Positions 29,154 through 38,643 of a stretch of 64,000 bases of DNA are shown in pieces (the stretch's first letter is position 1; every line of letters begins with the position of its first letter). Source of the DNA: Rebecca billardiae RCC1528 (lineage: Eukaryota > Haptophyta); assembly GCA_965240325.2 (NCBI GenBank), contig OZ251231.1, positions 744,001-808,000 of the forward strand. Reading direction: 5' to 3'. The position numbers and the translations under genes were made by a program. The notes under the pieces were generated by a model that saw only the letters and a program-made list of their open reading frames with translations, was not told where the DNA came from and did no database searches.

Positions 29154-29957
29154 TTATATGTACGTTTGTTGCTCTGCTGTGTGCCAACCTAGGCAACCTC
29201 GACATTCCTCGACATTCCTCGGATCGTACACGACGAGCTTGGCAGCGCCGGGGATGGCCAGCACAGCGTGCAGCTGAGCTCGCGTGCAGTCATGCGCCTC
29301 GTCGAGCAGCACCAGATCGAAGCGCGTGTCGCGTTTGGCGTAGTCGAGTTGGTACAGCGTGAAGAGCACAGCATGCGTCCATGCGGCATGTGAGCTGGGG
29401 TCCGCCTGGCGCTCCCACACGCGGCGCGCCGAGGCAAGAACAGCGCCGCGGCACCGGGCAAGCGCGGGCAGGTGCGCGTCGCAGAGGCGCGCGTCGGCCG
29501 ATGATAGAAACGCACGCAGCGTCGCGCGCACGTCCGTCAAGCTGTCGTCGTCCGGCGCGTCACACGGAAGCACAGCCACCTGGTCGGCGATGTGGCCGCC
29601 GTGCAGGGCATGCGTCGCCTCGAAAGCCAGAGCGTCGAGCGTGCACACGCGCACGTGCGCCATCGCGGAGCACAGCTCAGCCTGCTCCGCTGCCGCGCTG
29701 CGATTGAACGTCACGAGAACGGTGCGCAGGTGCGGTCGCGCCGCAGCGAACGCGCGCAGCGCGTGTGACTTGCCGGCACCTGCAACGGCGAGAATCTTCA
29801 TCACATCACCGCGCTGCAGGGCGGTGTGCACGATAGCCTCGAGGCTGCCGGGTGGATCGTGGCGAACGAGAGCATGCAGCAGCACGCTCGACGTCGGGCG
29901 TGCGAGCGGAGCGGCAGCCAATCGGCGTCGGCGCGGGCGCGCCGGCCCGGGCGCCAT
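29154..29957 (-). CDS. Truncated UvrD/REP-type helicase fragment, copy 1
   Basis: This 267-residue frame holds only the N-terminal half of a superfamily 1 helicase: Walker A ILAVAGAGKSHALRAFAA, motif Ia TVLVTFNRSAAAEQAEL, motif Ib region VRVCTLDALAFEATHAL, and Walker B DLVLLDEAHDCTRAQLHAVL. It reaches KLVVYDPRN, where relatives continue with D-x-x-Q-x-I-Y-x-F-R-G, and there runs directly into the element's CCTCGACATTCC repeats, ending EECRGCLGWHTAEQQTYI. Motifs IV-VI are absent, so unwinding activity is not expected. The DEAHDCT motif and overall style are closest to FBH1-like helicases. This looks like a host or transposon gene fragment caught inside the unit. Confidence 0.7.
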   Translation of the reverse strand: MAPGPARPRRRRLAAAPLARPTSSVLLHALVRHDPPGSLEAIVHTALQRGDVMKILAVAGAGKSHALRAFAAARPHLRTVLVTFNRSAAAEQAELCSAMAHVRVCTLDALAFEATHALHGGHIADQVAVLPCDAPDDDSLTDVRATLRAFLSSADARLCDAHLPALARCRGAVLASARRVWERQADPSSHAAWTHAVLFTLYQLDYAKRDTRFDLVLLDEAHDCTRAQLHAVLAIPGAAKLVVYDPRNVEECRGCLGWHTAEQQTYI

Positions 29958-30029
29958 GCAGTAGCCTGCGGTTGGCGCGTTCAGCTGAGCCAAATCGAAG
30001 CGGCGGGCACCCGTGAAGGTGGGTTCCGG

Positions 30030-30111
30030 GGCTGGCCAGGGTAGGGCTGGAGGCTTCGGCCGCCAGTCTGATCACCCGGAGCCCGTTATAAAGGGGAATT
30101 TAAAAGGCCTT
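30030..30111. mobile_element. 82-bp insertion with GGTTCCGG target duplication
   Basis: Copy 1 has GGTTCCGG on both sides (30022-30029 and 30112-30119), while the second tandem copy carries a single GGTTCCGG near 33030 with the insert absent, an exact empty site. The insert contains GGCTTCGGCC (a UUCG tetraloop stem) between GGGCT and AGCCC, then GTTATAAAGG. A longer relative lies at about 34577-34690. Confidence 0.85.
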
Positions 30112-30457
30112 GGTTCCGGTGAGGTGGTTCCCCCACGTCTGAGCACGCTCGCCACCGGACTTTGCCGAGGTTGTCAGAGGTTGCCGAGGTTGTCGAGGTT
30201 GGCGAAAACGTAGCAACCGACCCATCCGACCTCAAAGGTATAGCTTACGTACGTTTGTTGCTCTGCTGTGTGCCAACCTCGGCAACCTCGACATTCCTCG
30301 ACATTCCTCGACCTTCCTCGACAACCTCGTTGACGGAGCTCGTCTTGTATTTGTCAGTAGGGAAATGCGAGGATTCCTTCCGCCCCAGGAACAACGGGCA
30401 CCTCCGTGCGCGCGGCTTGTCCGTCCCGTCCCACCCCGCCGATCCAACCCGGAGACC

Positions 30458-31708
30458 ATGACGACGCGCGCGACGACCAGCGAGCCGAAGAAGCCGTCGG
30501 CGGACGCCCTCCAGGAGCCGCGGGCGACGGAGTCGCAGAAGACGAACGCCACGTCCGACGTCGCCGGCGATGGCGGCGTCACCCCGGACGGGTTCGGCAC
30601 GTCGAACCCGGCGTCGGGCGGCCGTGCGCACGGCGGCGCGTGCGGCAAGCGCCCAGCAAGCGAGTGCCCGCAGGCGGAGACTGCGACGGGCGCTTCGAAG
30701 AAGCGCAAGGCCGCGCCCGGCCCCGCTGCCGACGACGCCATCGGCATGCAGTCGCCTGCTGGCAGCACGTCGGCCGGCGGAAGCAAGGAGCCGCTCCCAC
30801 CGGCGGCGCAGGCGGTGCAGGACAAGATGCTGAAGCAGGTGTGCGCCGGGCGTGCGCCGCGCGCGCGCACGCTGCGGTGTGCGACGGCGCTGACCCACCC
30901 CGCACCGCGCATCGCCTGCGCCGTTGCCGTTCAGGCCGAGGCGATCAATCGGCTCGCGCAGCAGCGCGCCAAGGCGCTGGAGAAGGCGACCGAGCTGAAG
31001 CAAACGTCGGTGTCGCTCGGCCCGCCGGCGAACACGTCGTCGTTCGCGCAGGACCACGTCGAGCGCTGCGCGGACAAGAGCAACATCCGCGTGAACATCG
31101 GCGCGCAGATGCCGACGAAGCTCACGTTCGACGTGCGCCGCCAGGTGGTGTTCGGCGTGTACGTCGTGGTGCACCAGGAGGGCGTGCCGGGCGCCGAGGC
31201 CATGTTCAACGAGGGCAAGCACGTGAACAAGAACGGCGAACAGCGCAGCTTTCTCTACAACGAGGCGCCGTCCATCGAGTACGTGCCGGTGGCGGATGAG
31301 GACGAGCAGTACCGCGTGCGCGTGCGCGCCATCGTGTTCGAGCCGCGCTCGCGCCTGATGGCGGGCCACATCCTGGAGGGCATCAAGACGGCGCCGCTCG
31401 GCTTTGCGCCCATCGTGGGCACGCTCCCGACGGTGGACGAGGTCGACCTGAACATCCCGATCGCGCGCCGCCACTCGCTGATGGCGTTCTACGACGTGGA
31501 CGGCGAGGCGTTCGGCATCTTCGGCGACGACCTCAAGTTCTACATCAAGGCCATCGAGGCGCTGGCGGTTCAGGCTGGCGCCAGCGTGCTGCAGATCGTG
31601 CGCACGCCGATCGAGACGCAGATGCACTTTGGCGGAGACATCGTGCTGGCCTGCAAGGTGACGACGGCGATCCGTGCTGAGCTGGGCGTGGCGATCACGG
31701 GCATGTGA
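30458..31708 (+). CDS. Unknown two-exon gene of the 3-kb unit, copy 2 (30458-30838, 30935-31708)
   Basis: The 384-residue spliced product is the near twin of the copy at 27452. Replacements relative to copy 1 include Gly to Ala, Lys to Glu, Ser to Pro and Arg to Ser in exon 1, and Thr to Ala at the exon 2 start and Ala to Asp in VPVADEDEQYRVRV. Both reading frames are intact, so both copies may be expressed. No domain family was recognised. Downstream G-rich motifs are preserved. Confidence 0.65.
   Translation: MTTRATTSEPKKPSADALQEPRATESQKTNATSDVAGDGGVTPDGFGTSNPASGGRAHGGACGKRPASECPQAETATGASKKRKAAPGPAADDAIGMQSPAGSTSAGGSKEPLPPAAQAVQDKMLKQVCAGRAPRARTLRCATALTHPAPRIACAVAVQAEAINRLAQQRAKALEKATELKQTSVSLGPPANTSSFAQDHVERCADKSNIRVNIGAQMPTKLTFDVRRQVVFGVYVVVHQEGVPGAEAMFNEGKHVNKNGEQRSFLYNEAPSIEYVPVADEDEQYRVRVRAIVFEPRSRLMAGHILEGIKTAPLGFAPIVGTLPTVDEVDLNIPIARRHSLMAFYDVDGEAFGIFGDDLKFYIKAIEALAVQAGASVLQIVRTPIETQMHFGGDIVLACKVTTAIRAELGVAITGM
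30839..30934 (+). other. Intron of unit gene, copy 2 (96 bp)
   Basis: Same borders as copy 1 with a 6-bp GCCGTT duplication just before the CAG. Confidence 0.75.
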
Positions 31709-32218
31709 GACGGCTGGCAAGACTGTGTGCGGGTGGGTGGGAAGGGGGTCGAGCACGGGTGGGTGGGAAGGGGTTCGGGTGGGCACGTGGGCCCGCAGTC
31801 GGTGATAGGCCCCGCATGCACCGCCGAAGCGGTGTGCGTGTTGCAGCACGCACGGCCGATGCTGCAGCATAGTGACTGCGTGATCGGATAGAATACGACG
31901 TCAAGTATGATTTTTAGGGCGCGTGCCGCGCATAGACCGAATGGTGCACAGCCGGCGTGCACTAGCCTGGGGCTGGCAGGCGTCCTCCAGGCGGGAATGA
32001 ATAAGTCATTATTCGCGCAGTTATTATTTCAGCTCCGCGGTTGATCCTTGACGATTTTCCAAGCTCGGAGTCGGAGGATCAGCAACATCATCCTCAAGCG
32101 TTCTGCGACCTAGGAATCTATAGGATCAGCGCAACATCGTCAAACGTGCTGAGACCTAGGTAGCTTATATGTACGGTTGTTGCTCTGCTGTGTGCCAACC
32201 TAGGCAACCTCAACATTC

Positions 32219-32968
32219 CTAGACATTCCTCGGATCGTACACGACGAGCTTGGCAGCGCCGGGGATGGCCAGCACAGCGTGCAGCTGAGCTCGCGTGCAG
32301 TCATGCGCCTCGTCGAGCAGCACCAGATCGAAGCGCGTGTCGCGTTTGGCGTAGTCGAGTTGGTACAGCTTGAAGAGCACAGCATGCGTCCGTGCGGCAT
32401 GTGAGCTGGGGTCCGCCTGGCGCTCCCACACGCGGCGCGCCGAGGCAAGAACAGCGCCGCGGCACCGGGCAAGCGCGGGCAGGTGCGCGTCGCAGAGGCG
32501 CGCGTCGGCCGATGATAGAAACGCACGCAGCGTCGCGCGCACGTCCGTCTAGCTGTCGTCGTCCGGCGTGTCACACGGAAGCACAGCCACCTGGTCGGCG
32601 ATGTGGCCGCCGTGCAGGGCATGCGTCGCCTCGAAAGCCAGAGCGTCGAGCGTGCACACGCGCACGCGCGCCATCGCGGAGCACAGCTCAGCCTGCTCCG
32701 CTGCCGCGCTGCGATTGAACGTCACGAGAACGGTGCGCAGGTGCGGTCGCGCCGCAGCGAACGCGCGCAGCGCGTGTGACTTGCCGGCACCTGCAACGGC
32801 GAGAATCTTCATCACATCACCGCGCTGCAGGGCGGTGTGCACGATAGCCTCGAGGCTGCCGGGTGGATCGTGGCGAACGAGAGCATGCAGCAGCACGCTC
32901 GACGTCGGGCGTGCGAGCGGAGCGGCAGCCAATCGGCGTCGGCGCGGGCGCGCCGGCCCGGGCGCCAT
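32219..32968 (-). pseudogene. Truncated helicase fragment, copy 2, with nonsense codon
   Basis: This is homologous to 29154-29957, but the codon corresponding to Leu in DDDSLTDVRA is TAG (plus-strand CTA at 32549-32551). The frame upstream of the stop keeps the Walker A half and the frame downstream keeps DLVLLDEAHDC. A second substitution shortens the tail to DPRNV. The fragment in copy 1 remains open, so the stop arose after duplication or copy 1 is the better preserved. Confidence 0.8.
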
Positions 32969-33163
32969 GCAGTAGCCTGCGGTTGGCGCGTTAAGCTGAG
33001 CCAAATCGAAGCGGCGGGCGTGAAGGTGGGTTCCGGTGAGGTGGTTCCCCCACGTCGTCGCGATGAGCACGCTCGCCACCGGACTTTGCCGAGGTTGTCG
33101 AGGTTGCCGAGGTGTCGACGTTGGCGAAAACGTAGCAACCGACCCATCCGACCTCAAAGGTAT

Positions 33164-34190
33164 TGTGTCCTTCTGTGGGCCCTTCTGGGTGTGAGGGGGG
33201 CCTCCCCCGGGGCCCCGCCGGCCCGAGGCGAAGAAATTTTTTGGCCCTTTTTGGCGCGCTTTCCTACCGGAACAGAACAGCATCGCCGAAGGCGCGCGCC
33301 CAAGACGATGGCGGCGCTGGATTCCGCCCCGCGGCCAAGCCGTGCGTTGTGCGCGTACGTGCAACAGAGAGCGCTGGTGGGCTGGCAGCGCGCTGGCACG
33401 CCATGTGTCTTCGTGCTACGGTCCGTGCTCAATCCAACCGCGACGGCAGGCAGACGCGGTGGCGCGGCGTCCGCGCCGCTCCCGGCCGTTGCGGGCTTGG
33501 TCAGCCCAGAGCGCACCGGTTGCGCTCGCCACGCGGTGGCATGGCAGTGGCCGAGCTTGGGCCGGGCTGGGGCGTCAGCTTGGGTGGGCACTTTGCGAGC
33601 AGCGACGCGCCGACCACCCTAGGCAGGGTGCCGCTCATGAATACCGAGTCGGCGGCCGAGTCCCTGGCAGGGGCGACGATTGCGGTCGCCAGTCCGCGGA
33701 CGGCACGGTGGGCCGCGCCGACACGAGGCAGGTGCGGTGGCCCCTGGGCAGGCGCATATCGTGAGGTGGTGGATACGTGATGAAGACTACTATGATATGA
33801 AGGTCACTCCCTGCGCCGCAGGCGCGCTCTCCAGAGTTCTGGTACCACTTGCTACACTGTGACAGCCACGGCCCGGGCCCGCGGCGCGCGCCTGCGCGAA
33901 GCACCCAACCATGGGCCTGCTGAAGTCGGGGTGCCTGCACCCCGCCCCCTGCGGCTGCAGCCTGCCAGCCTAGAGCTTGAGCAGGTTGCACCCCCCCCCC
34001 CCCTGCAGCCCATCAGCCCTTCGAGCAGGGTGCACCTACCCCCTACAGAAGGACATGGGGGGGGGGGCTTCAACATGACCGCAGTATCAGGGCTGCTCAG
34101 GGGAAGGAGTCATGGGGCTGCTCTAGTCTTGGCTGAACGAATCTTCCGGCGGCGCTACCATCGGCGACGGCTTCATGGGCGGTGACAGTT
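33164..34190. other. Right flank of the tandem unit; no gene assigned
   Basis: It holds GC-rich sequence and several open frames without recognised motifs (for example 33163-33780 plus strand). A poly-C run near 33991-34003 and a poly-G run near 34056-34066 lie about 55 bp apart and could pair. Confidence 0.4.
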
Positions 34191-34194
34191 GGTT

Positions 34195-34880
34195 GGCGGG
34201 CGTCAATCTCGCCTGCCTGAGCTGTGTGCGTCTCTTATTCTTAGTCAACTACTGCTGTACAGTTTATTTGTTTTAATGTGCGTAAGGCTCACGGTGGCAG
34301 GTTGCAGCGCCATCCTTCAGGCTTCATCGCACGCTGACGCTCTCCGAACGGGCGTCGATCTCGCCTGCCTGAGCTGGGCATGCGAGTCTCTTATTCTTAG
34401 TAAACTGTAAGACTGCAGTTTACTATGTTTTCACGTGCACACTTGGTTAAGGCGTGATTGACGCCATCCAACACTGCACAAACTCAAAGACACCGCCACA
34501 AAACAGACCGGCGCAGCCCGCAGGTGTCTCGGTCAGTGGTTTGACTTCGAGGTTGGGTGGGGGTGGTGGTTGGTTGGGGGCTGGCCAGGGACAATTAATG
34601 AATTATAATTCAGCCAGCTGATAGGGCTGGAGACTTCGGCCGCCAGTCTGATCACCCGGAGCCCGTTATAAAGGCTTTTAATTAAAAAGGCAGGTGAGGC
34701 GGGGCGCGTTGTCGCACCTCCGATTTGGACTAAGAGTAAGAAGAAGAGACGCACACATCAGCTCAGGACAGTCAGGTAGGCGAGATTGACAGTACTGCGT
34801 CGAGTGCGTCGTCAATCTCGCCTGCCTGAGCTGCGTGCGTCTCTTATAATTATTCTTATTCGGATGATATTTCGTAAACT
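34195..34880. repeat. Family of short repeats with core TCTCGCCTGCCTGAGCTG
   Basis: Direct copies near 34200-34240, 34350-34395 and 34810-34855 share TCTCGCCTGCCTGAGCTG and usually continue to GTCTCTTATTCTTAGT. An inverted copy at about 34729-34788 faces the last direct copy across about 20 bp, giving a potential stem of roughly 50 bp with mismatches. Confidence 0.75.
34577..34690. mobile_element. Longer relative of the 82-bp insertion
   Basis: It shares CTGGCCAGGG, CTTCGGCCGCCAGTCTGATC and CCCGGAGCCCGTTATAAAGG with 30030-30111, with about 30 extra AT-rich bases (ATTAATGAATTATAATTCAG) after the first block. Confidence 0.75.
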
Positions 34881-34889
34881 GTACTCATT

Positions 34890-35410
34890 CTATGAAGTCA
34901 ATGATTTAACGACACAGCTCTCAGGACGGCGCAGGTCTCCTGATTCGTCGTCGGCAGTGCCCTGGGATCGTCGACACGAAGTCGGCGCTCAAGGGCGTTC
35001 CCGGGATCCTGCCACACGCTCCCGAAAAGCAAAGCCCCCCCTGGGGGGCTTTGCCTTTTTCCATATTCAATGTACCCGCTTCAAATGGACGAAGCCCGCC
35101 TCCAATAGGCAAGACGGTTCAATTTGGCGTATGACCGATGCGGGGAACGCCCCTAGTGGCAGAGCATACGGACCTGAATCAGTGAATGAACCGCGATCAA
35201 ATCGGGCTTGAGCGCGGCCTTGCTAAGCTGCTCCAGGGAGCGCGATCCACTCATCCACCTGCGCTGCGCGGCTCCGGCATGGACCTGCTGTGCGCCGAGC
35301 GAGGGCGAGGGTGCAGGTCCGGATGTCAGACGGCCGTCTCAGCCGCTGGGCCCTGGCGGGTGATCCGGCGGTGATGTAGTCGTCCCCGTGTGCCCTGCGC
35401 GGCCGCGTGC
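34890..35410 (+). repeat. Copy of composite-element segment B (partner 42545-42870)
   Basis: The order of blocks (GATTTAACGACACAG, GGACGGCGCAGGTCTCCTG, CGTCGACACGAAGTCGGCGC, GTGCAGGTCCGGATGTCAGA) is the same as at 42545-42870. This copy carries an extra 167 bp (34990-35156) and then runs out of homology inside the 3' end of the gag-like gene. Confidence 0.75.
34990..35156. mobile_element. 167-bp insert with short inverted ends and a terminator-like hairpin
   Basis: It is absent from the related segment at about 42645. The ends are CAAGGGCGTTCCCGGG and the complement of CTAGGGGCGTTCCCCGC. Inside, 35029-35062 forms GCAAAGCCCCCC / GGGGGGCTTTGC followed by a T run, the form of an intrinsic terminator. 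No target duplication is clear. Confidence 0.65.
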
Positions 35411-35460
35411 GGCGCTTGCCGCCTCTGCTCTGCCGTCTCAGCGCGCTCCGGGCGCTGTAT

Positions 35461-35504
35461 GGCGGGCCGTAGGTCCGCCCCTTGTAGTGCCCGGGAAAAA
35501 GATA
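35461..35504 (+). repeat. Terminal inverted repeat copy of the composite family
   Basis: GGCGGGCCGTAGGTCCGCCC followed by CTTGTAGTGCCCGGGAAAAA is shared with 41289-41325 and, inverted, with 43651-43694. Confidence 0.8.
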
Positions 35505-35522
35505 GGAAAAAGGAAATGAAAA

Positions 35523-38500
35523 AAGAAAATCGCCCCGCAGAGAAAAGAAAATCGCTTCGCTCACTACCGGGCGCCCTCGCAGCTCCCACTGGGGACGCTC
35601 GGCCGAAAACATCTCCCCGATGGCGCGGAGCGCATGGGCGGCGCGCGCCAAATCCAACGCCGGCGCGGACATCGCGCGAGGATTCCCTAGACGTGTTTTC
35701 GCCCGATTCGCGATTGCTGCCCTCGTCGTCTCGCGTGCAGGTCGAACGGGGGCTAAATCGACGCGTTTGGAGCGGTACGCTTGGCGCGTCGACACGATCG
35801 TGAGACCTGGGGCGATCCTCGCCCGACGTGCACGTCGAAAGCTCGCACCGGTCATAGCATCATGCGCTGCGCACGATGACCGCCTCGCGCGATCCACCGT
35901 CGCGCGTCGGGCTCGGTGCGAGAAAGCCCTCATCACGAGGCGTCTCGCGGGCGGGAAGCGCCATCGCACGCGACGCAAGATTTGGCGCGGCCTGCTGAAC
36001 TCGATCGCAGGAATCCGCGCACCGGACTCAGTCATTGCTCGCGGTCTGGTCCCTCAGACGAAGCCCACGTCCGGCCTGCATGGCCGACGGTGACCAATGC
36101 GACGGAAGCGCAGCGCCAACGGCGTACGACGCGCAGCGGACGCACCTCCCGGGTCTGTCGCCGTGGCAGCAACCGCGTCATCGCGAGTTGGCGACCCTCG
36201 CCGCAGCGCGACACAGACAAGCCCGTGATGCCATCCGCAGAGAGATGAAACGTCGAGCATGCAACATCGCCGCGCCATGGCCTCGTCCATGGCGCAGGCG
36301 CTGCGGGACGAGGCGGAAGTCGTCACGCCGGTGACGGTTGCGCTGCGATTCGTGTGCTCGCGTGAGCAGCGCTTGCCCACTCTCGATCGCGAGTGGCACA
36401 CGCTGTCGCTGTGCGCGCGCGCGCGCACAACCAACAGCTCCTCGTGCCGCCGAGCACGCGAGCGCCAGACCTGTCGAAGATGCGAAGAGCGACGACCGCG
36501 TGAACGTCAACGCGCTCGTGCTCAGCGTGGTGGCCGTGTACGACGTCAACGCGACCTGCGCCGAGCCCATCATGCCTGGAGCCGACATCGACAAGCATCC
36601 TCGCGACGACCGCTCTCGGCTGGCGGCAGGAGGACATGCACATGATCTACTCTGGCGGCTTCGTCGGCGGCGAGGCGCTCGATTACGCCATCGCAGTCGA
36701 CATGCGGCACATACAGCGCGTACCCGCGCTCGCGCGGAGCAACGGGCTACCCGCCCCGCCCCGCGTGCTGCACATTCCCTCGTGGGTGTGGGCCTCGCTG
36801 ATGCGCATACAATACTCTAAGAGTACTGAGACCGTGAAACGTGTGTACATCACGTCGGGGAGCCAGCAACTTCACGTGTCACTGGTCCTTGCACTCGACT
36901 GTCCGTCACCCACGGCCACGAGCGAATGTGGAAAGACGCGAATTTAACCCGCAAAGGATACATTGCGACAGCACTGGCACGGCCCGCCGACCCCCCCGCC
37001 CGCCAGGGCACAGTTTAAAATTTAAAAAACTGTGCCCTGGCGGGCGGGGGGGTCGGCGGGCCGTGCCAGTGCTGTCGCAATGTATCCTTTGCGGTTTCGC
37101 GTCTTTCCACATTCGCTCGTGGCCGTGGGTGACGGACAGTCGAGTGCAAGGACCAGTGACACGTGAAGTTGGCTCCCCGACGTGATGTACACACGTTTCA
37201 CGGTCTCAGTACTCTTAGAGTATTGTATGCGCATCAGCGAGGCCCACACCCACGAGGGAATGTGCAGCACGCGGGGCGGGGCGGGTAGCCCGTTGCTCCG
37301 CGCGAGCGCGGGTACGCGCTGTATGTGCCGCATGTCGACTGCGATGGCGTAATCGAGCGCCTCGCCGCCGACGAAGCCGCCAGAGTAGATCATGTGCATG
37401 TCCTCCTGCCGCCAGCCGAGAGCGGTCGTCGCGAGGATGCTTGTCGATGTCGGCTCCAGGCATGATGGGCTCGGCGCAGGTCGCGTTGACGTCGTACACG
37501 GCCACCACGCTGAGCACGAGCGCGTTGACGTTCACGCGGTCGTCGCTCTTCGCATCTTCGACAGGTCTGGCGCTCGCGTGCTCGGCGGCACGAGGAGCTG
37601 TTGGTTGTGCGCGCGCGCGCGCACAGCGACAGCGTGTGCCACTCGCGATCGAGAGTGGGCAAGCGCTGCTCACGCGAGCACACGAATCGCAGCGCAACCG
37701 TCACCGGCGTGACGACTTCCGCCTCGTCCCGCAGCGCCTGCGCCATGGACGAGGCCATGGCGCGGCGATGTTGCATGCTCGACGTTTCATCTCTCTGCGG
37801 ATGGCATCACGGGCTTGTCTGTGTCGCGCTGCAGCGAGGGTCGCCAACTCGCGATGACGCGGTTGCTGCCACGGTGACAGAACCGGGAAGTGCGTCCGCT
37901 GCGCGTCGTACGCCGTTGGCGCTGCGCTTCCGTCGCATTGGTCACCGTCGTCGACGCCATCGGCAGGCCGGACGTGGGCTTCGTCTGAGGGACCAGACCG
38001 CGAGCAATGACTGAGTCCGGTGCGCGGATTCCTGCGATCGAGTTCAGAAGGCCGCGCCAAATCTTGCGTCGCGTGCGATGGCGCTTCCCGCCCGCGAGAC
38101 GCCTCGTGATGAGGGCTTTCTCGCACCGAGCCCGACGCGCGACGGTGGATCGCGCGAGGCGGTCATCGTGCGCAGCGCATGATGCTATGGCCGGTGCGAG
38201 CTTTCGACGTGCACGTCGGGCGAGGATCGCCCCAGGTCTCACGATCGTGTCGACGCGCCAAGCGTACCGCTCCAAACGCGTCGATTTAGCCCCCGTTCGA
38301 CCTGCACGCGAGACGACGAGGGCAGCAATCGCGAATCGGGCGAAAACACGTCTAGGGAATCCTCGCGCGGTGTCCGCGCCGGCGTTGGATTTGGCGCGCG
38401 TGGCCCACGCGCTCCGCGCCACCCGGTACTGTGTTTTCGGCCGAGCGTCCCCAGTGGGAGCTGCGAGGGCGCCCGGTAGGTAGTGAGCGAAGCGATTTTC

Positions 38501-38526
38501 TTTTCTCTGCGAGGCGATTTTCTTAT
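35523..38526. repeat. Large near-perfect palindrome, arms about 1.5 kb
   Basis: The left arm 35523-37019 and right arm 37022-38526 are reverse complements with only a few bases at the centre, around the CAGTTT...AAACTG turn at 37012-37031. Small indels and substitutions distinguish the arms, for example GCGAATTTAACCCGC against GCGAAACCGC. A third diverged copy of one arm lies at 41339-42558 with an internal deletion of about 255 bp. Open frames inside are Arg/Ala/Cys-rich; the best protein-like piece is MHMIYSGGFVGGEALDYAIA at 36636 and its mirror at 37399, with no family recognised. Confidence 0.85.
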
Positions 38527-38572
38527 GGCGGGCCGTAGGCTTATCCCACAAACCCACGGGAGGCGCTCGGCT

Positions 38573-38632
38573 TGAAAGAGCTCCCGGACCACAGCGATCT
38601 CCTGAGATCGCTGTGGTCCGGGAGCTCTTTCA
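38573..38632. repeat. Perfect hairpin, 29-bp arms, 2-nt loop
   Basis: Arms 38573-38601 and 38604-38632 pair without mismatch; the left arm begins TGAAAGAGCTCCCGG and ends GCGATCTC. It sits directly between the large palindrome and the next fold-back element. Confidence 0.9.
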
Positions 38633-38643
38633 TACTGTTCGCG

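Larger units (their letters stand above)
27243..30241. mobile_element. 3-kb unit, copy 1 of tandem duplication
   Basis: The unit starts AGCTTACGTACGTTTGTTGC and repeats at 30242 with an offset of 2999 bp. It contains a plus-strand two-exon gene, a minus-strand truncated helicase, and two copies (27243, 29151) of the same terminal module of about 75 bp, followed by CCTCGACATTCCTCG iterations. The opposite end (30160-30215) has the inverse motif CCGAGGTTGTCGAGGTTGG. It differs from copy 2 mainly by an 82-bp insertion and scattered substitutions. The arrangement suggests a transposable element or gene-capture element with iteron-like ends. Confidence 0.75.
30242..33163. mobile_element. 3-kb unit, copy 2 of tandem duplication
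   Basis: It is nearly identical to 27243-30241 without the 82-bp insert, with its own terminal module at 30242 and internal module at 32160. Its right boundary, after GACCTCAAAGGTAT, leads into unrelated sequence. Confidence 0.75.

Noticed and set aside
35620-36947. Genes inside the palindrome arms
   Set aside because: Frames are short, basic and broken differently in the three copies; only one 60-residue piece looks protein-like, with no family.
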